This document shows positions 11,992 to 24,184 of a stretch of DNA of 64,000 bases, in pieces (position 1 is the first letter of the stretch; every line of letters starts with the position of its first letter). The position numbers and the translations under genes were made by a program. Origin of the DNA: Galeopsis tetrahit. Taxonomy: Eukaryota; Streptophyta; Magnoliopsida; Lamiales; Lamiaceae. The stretch covers positions 38,563,198 to 38,627,197 of the forward strand of contig OY776119.1 of NCBI GenBank assembly GCA_963675135.1, written 5' to 3'. A model generated the notes under the pieces. The model was not told the DNA's origin, ran no database searches, and was given only the letters and a program-made list of their open reading frames with translations.

Positions 11992-14746
11992 GAGGAAATG
12001 GGCGTTTTGGTCCCACCTGCCACGCACCCTCGTTTTTTTGGTCCCATGACTTTCACATTTAGTCCCAATAGGTTAAATTTTATCACATTGAGTCCCACCG
12101 TTAGTCAGCCGTCAGTCAGCTGTTAGCGTTTTTGGTCCCGTTAATATTTCTTCCATTTTAGAGCGAAAATTGGCGCCAACATTGGATACTAACACAATTG
12201 GAGGGAAAATTGGTGCAAAAAATGAGGGAAAATTTTCTACATCTATATATACACTCTCCAACCTCATTATTGTGCTGCATCTACACCCAAACCACACAAA
12301 AATAAAAAATCCAAAAAATCATGTCCACATCCTCCACATCCAAGCCGAAAAATGTGGTATGCCATTGTGGAATAGAGGCTCGTACGTGCATTTCCAAGTA
12401 AGAAAAAAACAAAGGTAGGCTGTTTTACCTGTTCCGATTCACTAAGTGGTGTTGGATGCTCGTTTTTTGTTTGGGCTGATGAACTCGAAATCTCCGAACA
12501 AGGAATGTTTCCGGGCATGGTGAGGAGAAGAGAGAATATACACATCTAACCTTCCAAGATAGAACACTCTCTCTCATAATACAATTAGTAATAAAATATA
12601 GACCCTCATTGCTATAGCCTTCTTCAGTTCTTCCATAGTTCAGTAAGTGTATTAGATATAAAAGTCTAAGCAAACTAATTACCACCGAATCTCGGGTCCG
12701 CAAGCAGGCCAACAAATGATAGCAATCTGCTTGCGAACAAATGATAGTCATCTGGCACTCTCTTCTGCCCTTCTTGCTCCTTAATCAAAGAATAGCAATC
12801 TGCTTGCGAACAAATGAAGGAAAAAAAAGAGGTTCATCAACTGCATTCTTAAAGTCAAAACAAAGAAAATTTGTTTTCAGTTCCACAAGAAACTGAAAAC
12901 AAGCGAACAAAACAAAACATAGCAATCACAGCAGCACACCACCTCTCTGTAACTCAGTCTCCTCAAAGAAAGAAGCTGGCCCCATGCAAACATGTAAACA
13001 CACACACATGCAGTCCCATCACTAAAGGTTTAAGGAGTTAACATATCTAACCAAGATCTAACCAAGATGTATACACCCACTCAATCACCAAAAGGTTTAA
13101 ACTGGAAAAGACAACAGAACTTACTGGCACAAAAATGAGCCCACAATTATTCAAGTAAATTCTCTTACACATCAAGCCAAGAAGACCAGTTATATTATAG
13201 GGACAGTGGAAGCATTGTTTATGAGTAGTACTTATAAATTGTAGATTAAGTACTAGAACATTCATCTTTTTTTCCAGGCACAGAAAACTCTTCCGGAAGT
13301 TGAGATGCACGGGTGACAATATGGATAGGAACCGTAGACATACATGCTTCAGTGTCCAAGGGCTTATCACCTGAAAATACAAGAGAGGAGGAACTTTAAC
13401 ATATAAACCAGGATTAACGAAGTTCTCGAAGAATGACTTCACCAAAAGCAGAATATTATGCATTTGTAAACACGAAAACAAGGAATTATCTCACCAATAT
13501 TCTGCATGCGTTCATTTGAAACTTAATGAGTGCTTTTCTATACCACTGATTTTATCCATTTTAAAGGGACATTTTATCCATTTTAATGGCAATTGATGTA
13601 AAGTACATGATTCAACCTGTGAATAGCCTCGGCTCTCTGTTCACATAACTTCCTAAAACAGATGTTGGTCATTCACTTCCCACTTCAATCCTAAACCACC
13701 ATGGTTTTATGATTTGCAAGCCATGAAAAAAGTTGACAGTAACACTAAGCTCATAAATCCACAAAATCGCCCCAACTAACTACCAAACTAACAATATTAT
13801 CAAGAAAAAGAAACAAGAAAGTTAATAAAAGAAGGAAAGATGATCCAATTGAACAGCTACCCCGATTAACTGCATAGAGCAGTTTTTTTTTCCATCCCTC
13901 ACTGACGAACAATTTGCCCAAAATCGAAAAACACAAATCAAATAAACAAGTTAACAAAACTTCAATCATTATTATATTATCAGTTCACTTCAAGAAATTC
14001 AGCTAACAACATATTCGCTAGTGAAAAACAACCGGTTAAATTATTTCAAATGCAAATTAAACTTAAATTCGTCGGCATCAATTCAAAATCGAATAAAACA
14101 GATATACAATTTGAATCAACTGAAAAGTAGAAAGAAAAAGGAAGAAAAAAGTCACCAGGGTCCGGAGGCAGAGGAATGTGGGTCTTATGAGGCGACGCCA
14201 TGTCAGAAATTTGGGAAATTTTCCAACTGGATTTCAGCGTCAAAATTAAACGTGAGAAGCTCAGATCGCGCCGGTTTGTTTTCGTCCAATTCTTTGCAGT
14301 TCTTCTATATTATAACCATATGAAACGCGACCTCACCGACCTAATTGATGCATCAATTCAACAAAAGTCCACACTAAATTCTTTGAGTCAGTTGTATATG
14401 GGGTACACCTTTCTTCAACTTAGGCTCGCAACATTTGGCGTCGATTTCACACGAAATCGTTGTTTGGAATTTGGGGATTTTTGGTAAGATTTAGGGTTCC
14501 GGCACGATTTGGGAAATTTTGTTAAGTGTTGACGTTGGGGAGAGTGAAAAATAACTGACTGACGGCCACGTGATGGGCACGTGAGTCTGTCCGTTAAAAC
14601 TTAACGGGGCTGGGACGAAATTTCAAAATTTGCACAATACGGGGATCAAATGTGATAAAATTTAACCTATTGGGACTAAATGTGAAAGTCATGGGACCAA
14701 AAAAACGAGGGTGCGTGGCAGGTGGGACCAAAACGACTTTTTTCTC
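11992..14746. mobile_element. Pack-MULE-like element with about 100-bp inverted repeats
   Basis: Long terminal inverted repeats (11992-12098 and 14640-14746) carry an identical core of about 85 bp beginning TTTTGGTCCCACCTGCC. A direct repeat ATAGACTACC lies just outside (11982-11991 and 14747-14756), matching the 9-10 bp target duplication of Mutator-like elements. No transposase is present. The interior holds a two-exon minus-strand ORF (13246-14201) of host-gene character. The rest (12100-13245) is noncoding and includes three copies of the short motif CAATCTGCTTGCGAACAAAT. Confidence 0.8.
13246..14201 (-). pseudogene. captured two-exon gene fragment, about 56 codons, possibly from a 3'-5' exonuclease-domain gene
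   Basis: Exon 1 (14201-14156) starts MASPHKTHIPLPPDPG and ends at a donor CCTG|GTGACT. Exon 2 (13370-13246) follows an acceptor TATTTTCAG|GTGAT and continues in frame through PIHIVTRASQLPEEF to a TAA stop. The splice sites keep the frame, and the sequence upstream of exon 1 is GC-richer than the surroundings. The segment IVTRASQLPEEF resembles, from memory only, the N-terminal part of plant RNase D-like 3'-5' exonuclease-domain proteins. The exonuclease domain itself is absent. This assignment is tentative; that it is a captured fragment is better supported than which gene it came from. Confidence 0.5.
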
Positions 14747-14756
14747 ATAGACTACC

Positions 14757-16367
14757 TTTACAAAGTTATTTTCAGGTGTATATTTTTCGTATTCCTATAT
14801 GTTGTAGCTCTTCACACTGACCTGTGAAAAACATTAAGTAGATGATCCATGATCACATTTGCAATCTTATCCAAACGATTCAGATTCTATTGACTTTGTA
14901 AAAATAAATAAAACTAACATGCATAAGTTTTATTAATGTTAAAAAACTTCAAAACAAGCAATTCAAGCCTAAGGATATCTTTCTGTATATCAGGCATTCC
15001 TCATAAAACACACCACTACTATCCTTCAAGCATAAAGCCTGATATCTTTCTGTAAAATCACCAATCGACTACAAACAACACAGGTAGAGAAAGAAGTCTG
15101 AAACATAAACTGGAATGAGAAATAAGCAACCATGAAGTTTTTAAAAGTATGTATTTAAAACAGTCTCATTTGCCACAATTTAAAACTAAAATTAATTATG
15201 AAAATTCATATTAAAAAATAACCTGTAGTTAAACAAAATGCCTGCATATAGAACTCTAGATCTAGATATTATATTATCTTATCAAATACATAAAAAATAA
15301 CAGCTACAGATGGCACACAAAAATCTAGCACTTGCAAATTTATAAGAGTAAATATGCTATACTTCCAAATTTCTGCATACAACTTCTCTGAACTTCTACC
15401 CTCTTTAGAACAGTTATATATTTTTCCATAGTGACACTACTTGACAAAAGCAACAGAAAATAAAAATACCAAGACTTCATCAATCGACAACAAAATGACA
15501 AATATTAACCCATGATAGTAATGTACAACAATATATTTTGTCAACACATATGATAATTTCGGAAAATTTTCAAAGACTTATGTTTCTCTGGGTACCTGGA
15601 CAATTAAATATGAATTAGGACAAAATTAGAACAATATTAATAATAGAATTAAAGGGATCAAATCTAGACTTATTATTCTATAGGTGGAGATGTATCTCCA
15701 AACTTAATAATTAGGAGCCTGTTTGCCTGAGCTCAAAAGATCCTCAAAACAGTTTATAAGTTGTTTAGGAGATTATATGCTCTCTGAAAATGTTTGGTAA
15801 AAAAAAAAGTTGTTTAACAACTTATGAAATCTTAAAATAAAAAAGATTAAAACCTAGGCTAAATTGATTTTGAAACCTGCAAAATAATAATTATTGTCTG
15901 CTCATATGGTTTCAAACACTTACAAAGAATCATAAATTTAAATCCAAACCACAGATTAAAAATCAACCTTTTCATATTCCACTTGAAAATATAAAATCAT
16001 CTTTTTATTGCATTCTCACCCAAAACACAGTGATGTTTAGTGGAGTAACATTTACTAAACATTTCACATTTTCACCATCCTTAAAAATCTTGCAGTGTTC
16101 ATTTATGAAGTTTCAACATCTGTTTTGTTAATTTATTATATTTTTTATTCCATTCCAACTATTTATAATGTATCCTTGCCATTTTCAATTTTTTTTTGCA
16201 GATGGCCCCCTCTTTTCCTGTCAATCGTATACCTGCTTATGGGCTCTTCCAAAACGCAGTGGGCTCTAATTGTATACCTGCTTATGGAAATAAGATACTA
16301 TATAGTTAGGGATGTGTTGAATGACTTATAAGTTATAAGGTATGAAAAGGTTATAATACTACATATA
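14757..16367. other. AT-rich stretch of the inner Helitron, no gene
   Basis: No ORF with recognisable features, no terminal repeats and no RNA gene. Near 16090-16330 a second intron-like segment with acceptor TTTTTGCAG (about 16192-16201) resembles 11526-11618. The downstream stretch contains a duplicated CGTATACCTGCTTATGG-type motif (about 16228 and 16270). Confidence 0.5.
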
Positions 16368-16604
16368 GAGCATGTTTGCTTCATGGGTTTAGGGGGATTT
16401 AGTGATGGGTTTGGTGTGTAAACTCATCTTCTCCAATGTTTGGTTTTTTATAACTTTAAACATCTTGACCCGGGTTTATAATTTGACCCGGTTTTTATAA
16501 ACTAGATTCCATAGGTTTAGACAACCTAGCCTCCTCTTGGGTTTATCTAGCCAACCCACTACATCTAAACTCATCTTATCTCAACCCATGAAGCAAACAT
16601 GCCC
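16368..16604. mobile_element. MITE C, 237 bp
   Basis: The terminal inverted repeats read GAGCATGTTTGCTTCATGGG at the left and GGGCATGTTTGCTTCATGGG at the right (other strand). A 3-bp direct ATA flanks both ends. It has no coding capacity. Size and 3-bp target fit a PIF/Harbinger-type MITE, though ATA is not the canonical TWA. Confidence 0.75.
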
Positions 16605-17100
16605 ATAGTGTGTAATTACTTCTACATTTGGATACTTTTAGATGTAACAGATTCATTTGAGTAGCAAGACGCCATTCATATACACTACAACACCAACTGA
16701 TTGAAGAGCAAATGAAGGAGCTTATAGGATCTATTATCTGTACAAGCAACTATGAAAGTCTTATGGTATGTCCATTTGTAAATATTTTTCCATCATTGTC
16801 AATTTTCAAGTTACGTTTTATGAGCACATAAATTTAAAATCTATTATATCTTCCTAATGATGATGAATGGTTATAGAAATTTTATGAAATACTAACTTTT
16901 ATTTTGTTTTTAGCATCGGATCTGCAAGCAACATTAGTTTTTTGACAAAAAAATCGCAATAAGAATGAACTGCAAACCCAAAACCATATTAAATGGCTTT
17001 CTGGAAAATGGTGATTTCTTTCGGTTCATTTCAGATCCAAAAAGCCAAACATAAAATATAACTTTAAGATTTGTGTTATACCTTTTCTTAATTGCAAAAA

Positions 17101-17480
17101 AATCAGGTCTTTTTTTCCAGGTGAAGGAAGACTCTTCTGTTGAGCATTTTATCGAGCACACTGTGTGCGTGAAGGTTGGAGGCGCGTGACGGAAATACAA
17201 CGACGTCAGCGAACATGTCAGCGAGTGGAGACGGGGCTGACTCCTTCTCTTGAGCACTCTCCTTCGATCTTCATCGAGCAGCTTAAATTTGCAAGCGATG
17301 ACAACGACTTTGGACGGCGACGCGCGACTAGGACGGAGCATTGGCGAGGAGGGTAATGCGGTGTGGAGGCGTCGACCTCACGCTGGCAACGATGGGGTGG
17401 ACGGTGTGGGGGTGAATTGAAATAATAAAATGAAACGGCAGTGTGGGACTAAATTAGGGTTAAGGGTGGGAGATGATAAT
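17101..17480 (+). other. GC-rich fragment in the inner Helitron, possible gene capture
   Basis: A local rise in GC content follows a pyrimidine tract ending in TTTTTTTCCAG (17111-17121), which resembles a splice acceptor. The frame after it is open for only about 24 codons. Stop codons follow, and I recognise no protein family. Captured host sequence is a possibility only. The stretch 16605-17100 upstream has no feature. Confidence 0.3.
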
Positions 17481-17880
17481 CGTGGCTTGGGTGGCGATAC
17501 TGGATTTCAATTCAGTGAAGCTTATTATCAACATATTTTAATGCTTATTTTGTATGTTAATGTAATTTTTATGATAATACTTCCATGTTATTTATTTTAA
17601 TGTTCTTGATAACTCACTGTAATATTTATTTATATTTCAGATTTCAAAATTTTACCATACAAATATTAATTCTATAAATACTTATAAATTACTTTATATA
17701 GATACCTATAAAACATAAACTCATCTTATAATATAAAATTAAATTATACCCTACTTAAATATCAAAACATACAATTTATTTGAATTTTAAAATTTACTAA
17801 ATTTTATAATTCTCAAAATATCAAAACAAATCTACTTTCAAGATTGTTGTTAACTCACCTCTATGGTGACATTATTGTCA

Positions 17881-17916
17881 AAAAAAAAAAAAAAAAAGAC
17901 AACATTATTCAAATTC

Positions 17917-17948
<32 letters not shown>

Positions 17949-17949
17949 C
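17881..17949. repeat. poly-A and (AT)n tract
   Basis: A run of about 18 A (17880-17897) is followed by an AT-dinucleotide tract (about 17921-17949). The region 17481-18179 is AT-rich with no gene. Confidence 0.85.
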
Positions 17950-18179
17950 AATATAAATATGGTGTTAAAAATTATATGCCGATTTATTTTAACATGGGTA
18001 GCATATGTAATATTATAAAATGGCACTACGTATTTGATTCAAGTGTTAGAATTAAGTGTTTTTCTTTTCACTGTTTCTTTAAATCATAAAATTGTGAATT
18101 GAGGAAGAAAGAGTTGTGGTTGAGATTATGAGTTATAGAATGATTGAGGAAAAAATAAGTTGTTATTAGTAATTTAGTA

Positions 18180-18492
18180 CTCCCTCCGTTTCTGAAAAAT
18201 TTTCATACTTTTCTTTTTTGTTTGTCCCAGAAAAGTTTGCATATACCCCCAAAATAGAAAAAATCATATCAATCCTCACTCTCACAATATACACATATTT
18301 ACCCTTTATGCTATTACTTTTGGGACCCACCATATACTCAACCCACCTACTTTACCATATACTCAACTCACCTACTTTATTTACTTTATATATAAAAGTT
18401 TACAAAATTACCCCTCAACACTCTCATCATTACACTTTTTTCTTAAACCATGTGCCCAAGATTCCCCGCAAACTTTTCGGGGACGGAGGGAG
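18180..18492. mobile_element. Stowaway MITE, 313 bp
   Basis: It opens CTCCCTCCGTTTCTGAAAAA and closes with the complementary ...GACGGAGGGAG. It is flanked by TA on both sides (18178-18179 and 18493-18494). CTCCCTCCGT with a TA target is the Stowaway (Tc1/mariner-derived) signature. The ORF inside it is incidental. Confidence 0.93.
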
Positions 18493-18494
18493 TA

Positions 18495-19409
18495 TACAAG
18501 ATTTCATGAAATGCATACTTAAAAAAAGTTAATTGGAAAAAAAATTATGATATTTAGGGTGTTTATCAATTACTGTACAAGTTATAACATATCTTTTTTT
18601 TTTCTTTATAATTTGATACATCGCTTTTTCAAATTTTACAATTCAATACATCTAACAATTTTCTAACAACAATTAAATCATGATTTGATTGTTGGAGTTG
18701 TCGAGTTGTCACAAAAATGTCACGAATAATGAATAATTTTTTTTTAAAATTTTAAAACGTTTTTAACTAAAAGCAATACTAAAAATATTTGTTTTAAACT
18801 AAAAACAATACAACAATTTGTTTTTTATAAATATACCCTAAATCAATTTAATTATTATCATTTTTCCTAAAACCCGAGTATGATTGCGTCTTCCAAATCT
18901 CAGTTTACAATAAAATAATGTGAAATTTTATATATTGTTTTTATTTAAGTATATTTTTAAATTAAAAAAATATTTTATTCACTATTCATGACATTTACAC
19001 GGGCATCTGAGTAACACTTTAATGCGATTTCAATGTATACATTATTTATGTGTTGTTGAAAAATAGACACATGCATCGAATTACAATATTAAAAAAATGT
19101 GGTGTATAGAATTACAAAGAAAAAAAATATATGATGAATTAACCTGGTGATTTTTTTTTGCAACTAATCCTTTAAAAATAATGTGTAACACTCATGTAAA
19201 AAAAAGTCAATAATATAGCTTGACATTAGTTTAGTGATTTATGTGTGAAAATTATAGTTTGTATAGTTCAAAGTGGTATAAATATAATTTCGATAATAAT
19301 TTGGTGAATTTAATGCAATTAAATCTTTATAAAAATATAACTAATTTGTAAACAAAAATTTATTAGTAACATAATATTAAATTATACATTAATAAATTAA
19401 ATTCTTAAA
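18495..19409. other. AT-rich 3' part of the inner Helitron, no gene
   Basis: Only AT-rich sequence with homopolymer runs is present up to the terminal hairpin at 19410. No ORF, no inverted repeat element and no RNA gene was seen. Confidence 0.5.
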
Positions 19410-19436
19410 CCGTGCATCGCACGGGTGAAATACTAG
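19410..19436 (+). promoter_or_regulatory. Helitron 3' terminal hairpin and CTAG end (inner)
   Basis: The stem CCGTGC/GCACGG with loop ATC ends 12 bases before the terminal CTAG. The next base is T. This matches the Helitron 3' transposition terminator arrangement. Confidence 0.9.
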
Positions 19437-19777
19437 TCTAATCTAATAAAATATTATTCAGTAACTTTAGAAAATTTAAATAGATAATGAGTCAATAAAA
19501 GAAATTAGATATAATGTTATACAATTAGCATAAAAAAATTAGATATAATTAATTTCAAATTATATAGTTCGAATTTAGGAGTAGTAATATTTGAATTATT
19601 TTTAATTTTACTTTTCTTTATATTAATTAGTTTTGGGACATTATTGTAATTTCTTATAAATTTAAATTATACACATAATTACCGCACATGTATGCCTTAA
19701 ATCTATTAATTTCTGCATATCAATCATATGTCAAATTGACCTAATATATAACAATATAACAAAAGTAACGTATCTCT

Positions 19778-19892
19778 GACAAAGTGGGATAGCTCAAGTG
19801 GTTAGAGCACCACTACCTAGGCCTTAGGTCCTGGGTTCGAGTCATGGGGAGGGGAAAAAGGGATGGGTATTTAACTTCCATCAAAAAAAAAA
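19778..19892 (+). mobile_element. tRNA-derived SINE, copy 2
   Basis: The same family as 10871, with A-box-like TAGCTCAAGTGG, B-box GGGTTCGAGTC and an A-tail. It is flanked by a direct repeat AAGTAACGTATCTCT (19763-19777 and about 19892-19906). Confidence 0.9.
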
Positions 19893-20663
19893 AGTAACGT
19901 ATCTCTAAAAAAAAAAAAGTAACGTCTAATATTTTGGAGCAATTTCTATTAAATACTGAATTTGACTTTAATTAGTTAACTATTTTTAAAAAAATTCAAA
20001 GCTTAAACAAAGCTCAAATTAACATAGAAAGTGTCATATATTAATACGGATGACTCATTAAATACATATATAACTATTTTAAAAAAAATTCAAAGCTTAA
20101 ACAAAGCTCAAATTAACATAGAAAGTGTCATATATTAATACGGTTAAATACATATATATAATGCATTAATATTGTTTCCAATTTATAAGGTGAATATTAA
20201 TATTAATTAACATAATTTATGGATATAAATACTGATTTGCAATATTATAGGTTTCTCCATTATTCAGAATTATACCTAACTTACTTCCGTAAATTTAAAA
20301 ACTTATATTTAAAAGACAATCTAATCTAATAAAATATTATTCGGTAAATTTAGAAAATTTAAATAGATAATGAGTCAATAAAAGAAATTAGATATAATGT
20401 TATACAATTAGCATAAAAAAATTAGATATAATTAATTTCAAATTATATGGTTCGAATTTAGGAGTAGCAATATTTGAATTATTTTTAATTTTACTTTCCT
20501 TTATATTAGTTTTTGGACATTATTGTAATTTCTTATAAATTTAAATTATACACATAATTACCGCACATGTATTAATTATGCCTTAAATCTATTAATTTCT
20601 GCATATCAATCATATGTCAAATTGACCTAATATATAACAATATAACAAAAGTAACGTATTTCT

Positions 20664-20780
20664 GACAAAGTGGGATAGCTCAAGTGGTTAGAGCACCACT
20701 ACCTAGGCCTTAGGTCCTGGGTTCGAGTCATGGGGAGGGGAAAAAGGGATGGGTATTTAACTTCCATCAAAAAAAAAAAA
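20664..20780 (+). mobile_element. tRNA-derived SINE, copy 3 (duplicated with its host repeat)
   Basis: It matches copy 2 almost base for base and sits at the same place in repeat unit B. The flanks carry the same direct repeat (left AAGTAACGTATTTCT, right AGTAACGTATCTCT). It therefore arose by tandem duplication, not by a separate insertion. Confidence 0.9.
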
Positions 20781-21680
20781 AGTAACGTATCTCTAAAAAA
20801 AAAAGTAACGTCTAATATTTTGGAGCAATTTCTATTAAATACTGAATTTTACTTTAATTAGTTAACTATTTTTAAAAAAATTCAAAGCTTAAACAAAACT
20901 CAAATTAACATAGAAAGTGTCATATATTAATACAGATGACTCATTAAATACATATATAACTATTTTAAAAAAATTTCAAAGTTTAAACAAAGCTCAAATT
21001 AACATAGAAAGTATTAATACATATATAACTATTTTAAAAAAATTTCAAAGCTTAAACAAAGCTCAAATTAACATAGAAAGTGTCATATATTAATACGGAT
21101 GACTCATTAAATACATATATAATGCATTAATATTGTTTCCAATTTATAAGGTGAATATTAATATTAATTAACATAATTTATGGATATAAATACTGATTTG
21201 CAATATTATAGGTTTCTCCATTATTCAGAATTATACCTAACTTACTTCCGTAAATTTAAAAACTTATATTTAAAAGACAATCTAATCTAATAAAATATTA
21301 TTCAGTAAATTTAGAAAATTTAAATAGATAATGAGTCAATAAAAGAAATTAGATATAATGTTATACAATTAGCATAAAAAAATTAGATATAATTAATTTC
21401 AAATTATATGGTTCGAATTTAGGAGTAGTAATATTTGAATTATTTTTAATTTTACTTTCCTTTATATTAGTTTTCGTACATTATTGTAATTTCTTATAAA
21501 TTTAAATTATACACACAATTACCGCACATGTATTAATTATGCCTTAAATCTATTCATTTATGCATATCAATCCTATGTCAAATTGACCTAATATATAACA
21601 ATATAATAAAAGTAACGTATTTCTAAAAAAAAAGTAAAGTCTAATTTTTTGGAGCAATTTCATAATCTATTCAATTAGAT

Positions 21681-23434
21681 TTAACACAATTGTAGACTAT
21701 TAGATTTGATAGATAAACCAGGTATGTGTAATGATAGCATTTATTGAATGGAGAATATCAACATCAATTATTTAATTTAGGTTGTAATTTATTATTTTTT
21801 GTAATTTTATTAATGTTTGTAATATTATCAGAGCTTTATTGATTTTCGGGGAGATTAGATTTGTATATATTGAAATTTCACTATTTCGTATGAGCTAATT
21901 AATTGCGTATCTTTAAAATTATAATTTCTAATATTAAATCGCGTTTACATAGGCAAATTTCGCTTGATTTAGGAAATTCGCTATAAATCATAGAACAAAA
22001 AATAGGAAAAATAAAATGGAATGTCAATTTACATCTATATATATTATCTTGAAAAAGAGATACTAGATAAAAGAGGGATACTTAAAATATATTTCTAATT
22101 AAAATGAAAAAAAAGTAGAGATTACGTAGGTAGGTGTAGTATTGAAAGAAATGTAATAAAAATCTATAATATATATATTTATGTTATATTTTCTGGTAGA
22201 CTAATACAACCTACTAAAAAAAATTATCTAATTAAGAATTTAAGATGGGCTAATTAACTGGAAACTGGAAATGATGGATTGGAGGGTGAGAAAATGGTAA
22301 ATAATTTGAAATAAAATTTAGAGTTAAAAAAGCTACCAAAATTTATGCGGTTGAAACGGGGAGTATATGATTTGCTAAAATTTTGTCACTTCATTCCTTA
22401 AAATTTTGTTAATTAAAGTTAACATTTTTATTTTATTTTTACGAACCCAATTAATATTAAAATGTATTATAAATTTAATTTCTATATCTACCTTAATGCA
22501 CACCATATCTTTCTTTTTTTCCCTTTTATATTTTGTAATAGTCTTTTGAATTTTGTACCTAATTTAAACATAAATATTTAAGAATTCAATTTTATCTTTA
22601 CAGGCTAAATTGGTATGCAAAATCTACAAAAATTCTATTACCTTAATTATTATTTATATACTTTGCTTAATAAAAGTCAAGCGATTCATCATATTAAACC
22701 AAATATGAATAAATACAGTTTAATTGGCGTATATTAAAAAAAATATTTGTTCACGACCTAATGAACCATTACTATTTAATTATTTAAGTATCATTATATT
22801 TTATTACCCATTACTATTTAATTATTTGAGTATTGTTATATTTTATTACTACATAATGTTGAAGCTGTATTTCACAACTTATAATACACAAAGTATAATT
22901 CAAAATTCGAACTCTCATTATTTACTATTTTTTTATATATGCAATTTTTTTCTTAAAATATAATATAAGTATGTATATATACATGTAGTTAATGGTTAAT
23001 TACAATAACTATAGATTCTGTTTAATTATAATGGTTTATACATTTATTGTATTATATTTACTATGCACATTTCAATCAATTAGAAGAATTTAAATAAAGT
23101 TAAAAAAAAAGACTCAATTTATCTATAAAATTTATTTTAAAGGTAGGTGCACCTTTTTTAAAAATCTATAAAGACTGTGTCTATAAAGAGTACTTTTTTT
23201 TTTCTGATAAGTAATTGAATTGTGAGTTTTTTTTTTTTTTTTTTTTTTTAATGTTGGTTCATAATTTGCACTATACTACTTATAATTGTATTTTTGAAAA
23301 TTGGTTAAGAAGGATATTTGTAATTATTATAATCACTACTTTAATTATAATAAATATAAATAATTAAGATAAAAACTTTAATGAAAACCTAAATAATAAA
23401 ATTTTTAATAAAGAATTAAACCTCTAAAGAAAGT
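21681..23434. other. AT-rich DNA of the outer Helitron, no gene
   Basis: No ORF with recognisable features. A duplicated CCATTACTATTTAATTATTT segment (about 22766 and 22808) and a T-run of about 20 (23230-23250) are the only structures. Parts may be decayed Rep/helicase sequence, but I see no alignable motif before about 23435. Confidence 0.5.
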
Positions 23435-24055
23435 TGGAAGTATTAACGAGACAATGTTGACGATGATACATGGTGATAGAAGAAAATATTTGAGTTTAGA
23501 CATAGTTTGTCCAATTAATTTATACAAGTGGAATGGGACATATATTTTCAATTAACTTTCTTAGTTCTCTTAAGTATTATATGGTCTACCAATCCATCGA
23601 TTGGTTCTCAAAATATGTGTCCCTATAAAGTTTGTTTAGAAACATTGATATGAAGTTCGATTTGTGCAATAGAATTAAACTTATTGTTACAAGACATGAA
23701 AATCACATCATTGAAGGATAAATTATTTTTGAAAAGAGTGTTGGTAGTAAATTTATATCCCGAAAATGACATTAAGTGTTTCGGGTGACACGACTCCCTC
23801 GAATGAGGCTCGAATGAGGCAATGAGACTATTTTCTATTTTATAGTCTTTTGCAATGACAATAAATAAAAGCCAATCCATTTTCATGGGAGGTGTCTGTA
23901 TTTCGAAATCTTTGTTTACAAACGGACAATTGTATATTGCAGCCTCTAAAGTAAAGAACAAGAGTGGGTTCAAAATTATTTGTCTAAATTCAAATGGAAA
24001 AATATGTAAACGTACACCAAATGTTGTCTATAAGAAAGTTTTACGCAATTTGTAA
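23435..24055 (+). pseudogene. Helitron helicase (Pif1-like) C-terminal relic
   Basis: Fragments in changing frames follow the C-terminal order of plant Helitron helicases. They are TMLTMIHGDRRKYLSLD (about 23450-23500), LPIHRLVLK (about 23588-23615), DMKFDLCNRIKLIVTRH (about 23649-23700) and MTINKSQS...FTNGQLYIAASKVKNKSG (from 23855). A C-terminal NVVYKKVLRNL ends at a stop at 24055. MTINKSQ is helicase motif VI-region sequence of this family. At least two frame changes and several stops lie between the fragments, so the protein is dead. Its position next to the 3' hairpin and its plus orientation fit the Helitron called here. Confidence 0.85.
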
Positions 24056-24184
24056 TTTTGCATATTAATTTATTTTATAAATAAAATTATAATTCTCTAT
24101 TCAATTTTTAATTTTTCATATATACATGTTTCAAAAACTATTTTTTAATTAATAAATTAAAATATATAATAAATTAATTTCAAT

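Larger units (their letters stand above)
11275..19436 (+). mobile_element. inner Helitron, 8.2 kb, nested in the outer Helitron
   Basis: The 5' end is TCTATATATATATAATAACA at 11275. The 3' end is a 6-bp hairpin CCGTGC/GCACGG (19410-19424), then 12 bases ending in CTAG (19436). The flanks are A (11274) and T (19437). The filled site reads GACAA|TCTAATCTAATAAA when the interval is removed. Exactly that uninterrupted sequence is present in the two downstream tandem copies (near 20316 and 21277). No Rep/helicase is visible, so it is non-autonomous. It carries a Pack-MULE-like element, a MITE, a Stowaway and intron-like segments. Confidence 0.92.
19437..21680. repeat. 961-bp tandem repeat, copies A (remainder), B and C (partial)
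   Basis: Copy A is 11184-11274 plus 19437-20229, copy B about 20230-21190, and copy C about 21191-21680 (partial). Each contains GGTTTCTCCATTATTCAGAA and AAAAGACAATCTAATCTAAT. Copies A and B share the same SINE; copy C has the empty site near 21610. A shorter inner repeat (core AAAGCTTAAACAAAGCTC) occurs twice in A and three times in B. All of it is noncoding, 75-80 percent AT. Confidence 0.9.

Noticed and set aside
18218..18532. 104-codon plus-strand ORF
   Set aside because: Falls mostly within a Stowaway MITE and is AT-driven.
10871..20780. Three tRNA genes at 10871, 19778 and 20664
   Set aside because: They have A and B boxes but no full acceptor stem. They end in A-runs and are flanked by 13-15 bp direct repeats, so they are SINEs.
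23623..23973. Minus-strand ORF of 116 codons
   Set aside because: It is antisense to the Helitron helicase relic, which has recognisable motifs on the plus strand.
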